This document shows positions 61,901 to 64,000 of a DNA stretch of 64,000 bases, one piece after another. The stretch is from Anastatus disparis (Eukaryota > Arthropoda > Insecta > Hymenoptera > Eupelmidae), in the NCBI GenBank assembly GCA_017163975.1, contig JAFFSR010000227.1, positions 4,764,501 through 4,828,500 of the forward strand, given 5' to 3'. The notes below the pieces were generated by a model. The model saw only the letters and a program-made list of their open reading frames with translations, was not told the origin of the DNA and did no database searches. The translations under genes and the position numbers were made by a program. Within the stretch, counting starts at the first letter, position 1; each line of letters begins with the position of its first letter.

Positions 61901-63168
61901 TAGACTTTTAATTAATAAGTAGGTTAAACGTAATTTTCAGCTGCTCATTATGTTGATTTCTAACTGTAATTATCCTCTGGCCTTCCCTTTCTATTTTTAT
62001 TATAAAATTGTTCAATCATTAAATCCGATTCAATATTAGCTTTGAGTATTCATTACGAATGTGAATTTCCAATTATTTACTTCATTAAAATTCTAAAATA
62101 TTCAATATTACGATTAATCTAAAGTTCCCTATAATATTTGTATAACCGTGACTGTATTAGCTAATAGTAAATATAATATTCAACTATTATGAAATAATAC
62201 GCTTGCATAATTTTGGTTTTTATACACACATTAAACATTAAACACTAAGATTTTCTCTTTTCCTTTCTTAAAAAAAAGATGAAATTTCAGTTCTTAATAT
62301 TTAATATTTTTACGTTGTATGCAAATAATGAATGTTTTATACTTTTTTCCCTTAATAAAAGTATGAAACTATATTTACATTCTTTTGATGAAAGGAGTCA
62401 CTAACGAACCAAAGAAGAAAAAAAAATTAAAGCAAGCATACAATTAAACACGTACATTATGTATCATTGAACCCACTCCAAACAATTAAACCTTTACAAT
62501 TTGTATACATACGCAGAAAAGCCCTTGTACACTCGAGCACTCTCTTATATAAAACATTGAAATAAAAGATCTTAGGTTATACATAGACATTATTATTTCG
62601 CCCCTTATATTAGCGATAATAATCGTTTCGCATGTAGAACAGAGAGAAGTGTGTTATACAAAAGTATCAAGTCATGCTCGTAGGATTTTTTTTTTTTTGC
62701 ACTGCGAGGTTCGTTTTCAAATAAATACGTATGTGTATAGGTATACCTATATAAGGCGGGTGTGTGTAGATCGTCAAGGACAATAAAAGCGTATACGTAT
62801 ACATATACGCAGCGTATTATTAAAAGTGGAAGAAAGAGAGCTACTGGGGCGTCAGAAGGGCTGTTATGCGATTCCGCATGACATGCACATATGTGTGTAC
62901 GTATGCGTGTTTTTATGCAAAAGCATTTATTTTTTCGGTGAAAAGAGTTTGATGCGTTTCGACAGTTTTGAAATAAAAAAGTAAAAAAACGTGGGTGGTT
63001 TATTCTTGTATTGTAAAAAATATTGTTATTTCGTTAAGTTAACTTTTTTTTTGTTTTTATTAAAATCGTTTTTAAATAATGTGAATAATGAAGTAATGTA
63101 ATTGAGCTTGTCTGTTTTGTTTTATCTTTGAGAATATATTGACTAATACGCACAGAATTTGCCTAATA
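58971..63168. other. AT-rich, then islands 59.5-61.5 and 62.4-63.0 kb
   Basis: Holds (TA)n at 59797-59811, CGTAGTAGTAGG near 59719, GA runs near 60730, a TAG/CAG triplet tract (61200-61226), a CT run (61329-61346), and nested palindromes GGTATACC and GTATACGTATAC near 62740-62810. The block 60470-60560 (GATAATCGCATAAATAAACG, CGCGATCACGAATCAATC) looks non-repetitive and could be a conserved element. The 154-codon ATG frame 60995-61459 crosses the triplet and CT tracts and is not recognised. Confidence 0.4.
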
Positions 63169-63322
63169 GAAAATTGACCATGTTCTGGGCATAATTGCTG
63201 GTCAAGGCATTTTAAAATGTCATTTATCTAGAAATTCTGGAAATACTTTAAACAGAATTTCTAGTCGAGTGTCATTTTAATATGCGTTGACTAGCAATTA
63301 TGCCCAGAATATAGTCAATTTT
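63169..63322. mobile_element. Palindromic MITE, copy 2
   Basis: Same family as 2794-2964: AGAAAATTGACCATG, GGGCATAATTGCTGGTCAA and TTTAAAATGTCATTTATC, then the inverted arm ending ATTATGCCCAGAATATAGTC. The arms match less well than in copy 1, and the outer CCCTGGA is lost, so this copy looks older. Confidence 0.85.
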
Positions 63323-64000
63323 GTACCATGGTTGTTTTATAAATGAAGATATCAAATAAAAAAGTTCTGGTTACCATCTTATCTCATCGTGACTCTAATT
63401 TAACATCCAGAATAATTTTGACAATCGTTTTGTTAAAAAATCTCCCCATGCATCATATTACATTGAAGCTTGAATAGATCCCAGTAGTGACAATAGTGCG
63501 CATATCTTTGTCAGACGTGTCAAATTAGGATTAAAGTATTTAATTAACTCCAAGAACGATATTAACAAAATATCTTAATTAAAATTTCTCAAATCTCCTT
63601 TAATTAAATTAATAAAAATTTTCTATTTACTAAAGAAATTCTTAATTCCATTTGTATTCTCATTCGACTAATGGCTTGTTACGAAACCTTTTCTTTCATT
63701 ATCGGATGCAAAATACCTTCATTAAGAAGAACATTTTTGAGGATGTCAGGAGTCTTTTTCTCCCCTTTATAGAAGGGATTACAAGCTGAATGTCTTACCC
63801 TCCGATGATTCTGCTACGTCTTTCAATGTCATGACTTGAAAATTTCTAAAATTACGTTCCATGAATTTTGACCTTAATTTTGTACTGTTTGTAAATCAAC
63901 TATTTACATATTCATATAAGATTTAGTTTCTATCATGCTATAATGATTATAAAAATGAACAGAGTACTTGTTATTTCTATGAGCTCTTTACGAATATTGT
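63323..64000. other. Right end, non-coding
   Basis: AT-rich sequence without recognisable gene, RNA or repeat. Confidence 0.5.

Overview
The window is eukaryotic, AT-rich and gene-poor, and it almost certainly comes from an insect. The evidence is an intact microsomal cytochrome P450 of the insect CYP3 clan (CYP9/CYP336-like), a family of tRNA-derived SINEs, several palindromic MITE-like elements, and long non-coding tracts full of GAGA/CTCT and TATACGTATA-type simple sequence. The overall texture resembles a hymenopteran such as a parasitoid wasp. That placement is inference and cannot be proved from this window.

Region 1-10.3 kb is the only part with a convincing protein gene. The P450 is one uninterrupted reading frame on the minus strand (ATG at 4911, stop at 3424). 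About 155 bp upstream of its ATG is a 1.47-kb foldback-type element, 5066-6535. Its ~267-bp inverted arms each carry six units of an exact 28-bp period, and its interior holds a 91-bp (TG)n tract. About 460 bp beyond the P450 stop lies a 171-bp palindromic MITE. This P450/transposon block sits between two diverged direct copies of a ~1.7-kb segment (A about 160-1990, B about 8510-10260). Both copies keep a related hydrophobic reading frame on the minus strand. Copy A appears to carry an extra TIR element. Copy B carries a SINE and a different palindrome.

Region 10.3-64 kb holds no recognisable protein gene. AT-rich tracts alternate with islands of higher GC (for example about 11.7-12.5, 13.1-13.5, 16.3-16.9, 18.5-19.3, 20.3-20.8, 22.3-23.9, 27.2-28.0, 30.2-31.9, 33.05-33.7, 36.5-37.2, 43.0-43.5, 47.7-47.9, 49.5-50.5, 51.7-52.4, 53.6-54.0, 59.5-61.5 and 62.4-63.0 kb). 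These islands carry purine/pyrimidine repeats, CpGs and GTA or CAG triplet runs. The layout would suit a long intergenic regulatory domain or a very long intron of a gene outside the window. The window cannot say which.

Dispersed repeats across the window include seven copies of a ~195-bp tRNA-derived SINE; two copies of one palindromic MITE about 60 kb apart; a three-member snap-back family with a TATGCNACT-type terminus; two members of a TAAGGTG TIR family; a ~115-bp repeat near 2.1 and 14.1 kb; and a two-unit tandem duplication at 58.6-59.0 kb. I found no CRISPR array, rRNA, bona fide tRNA or clear viral gene. I saw no compelling new protein system. The most distinctive structures are the 28-bp-array foldback element beside the P450, the SINE family and the snap-back families.
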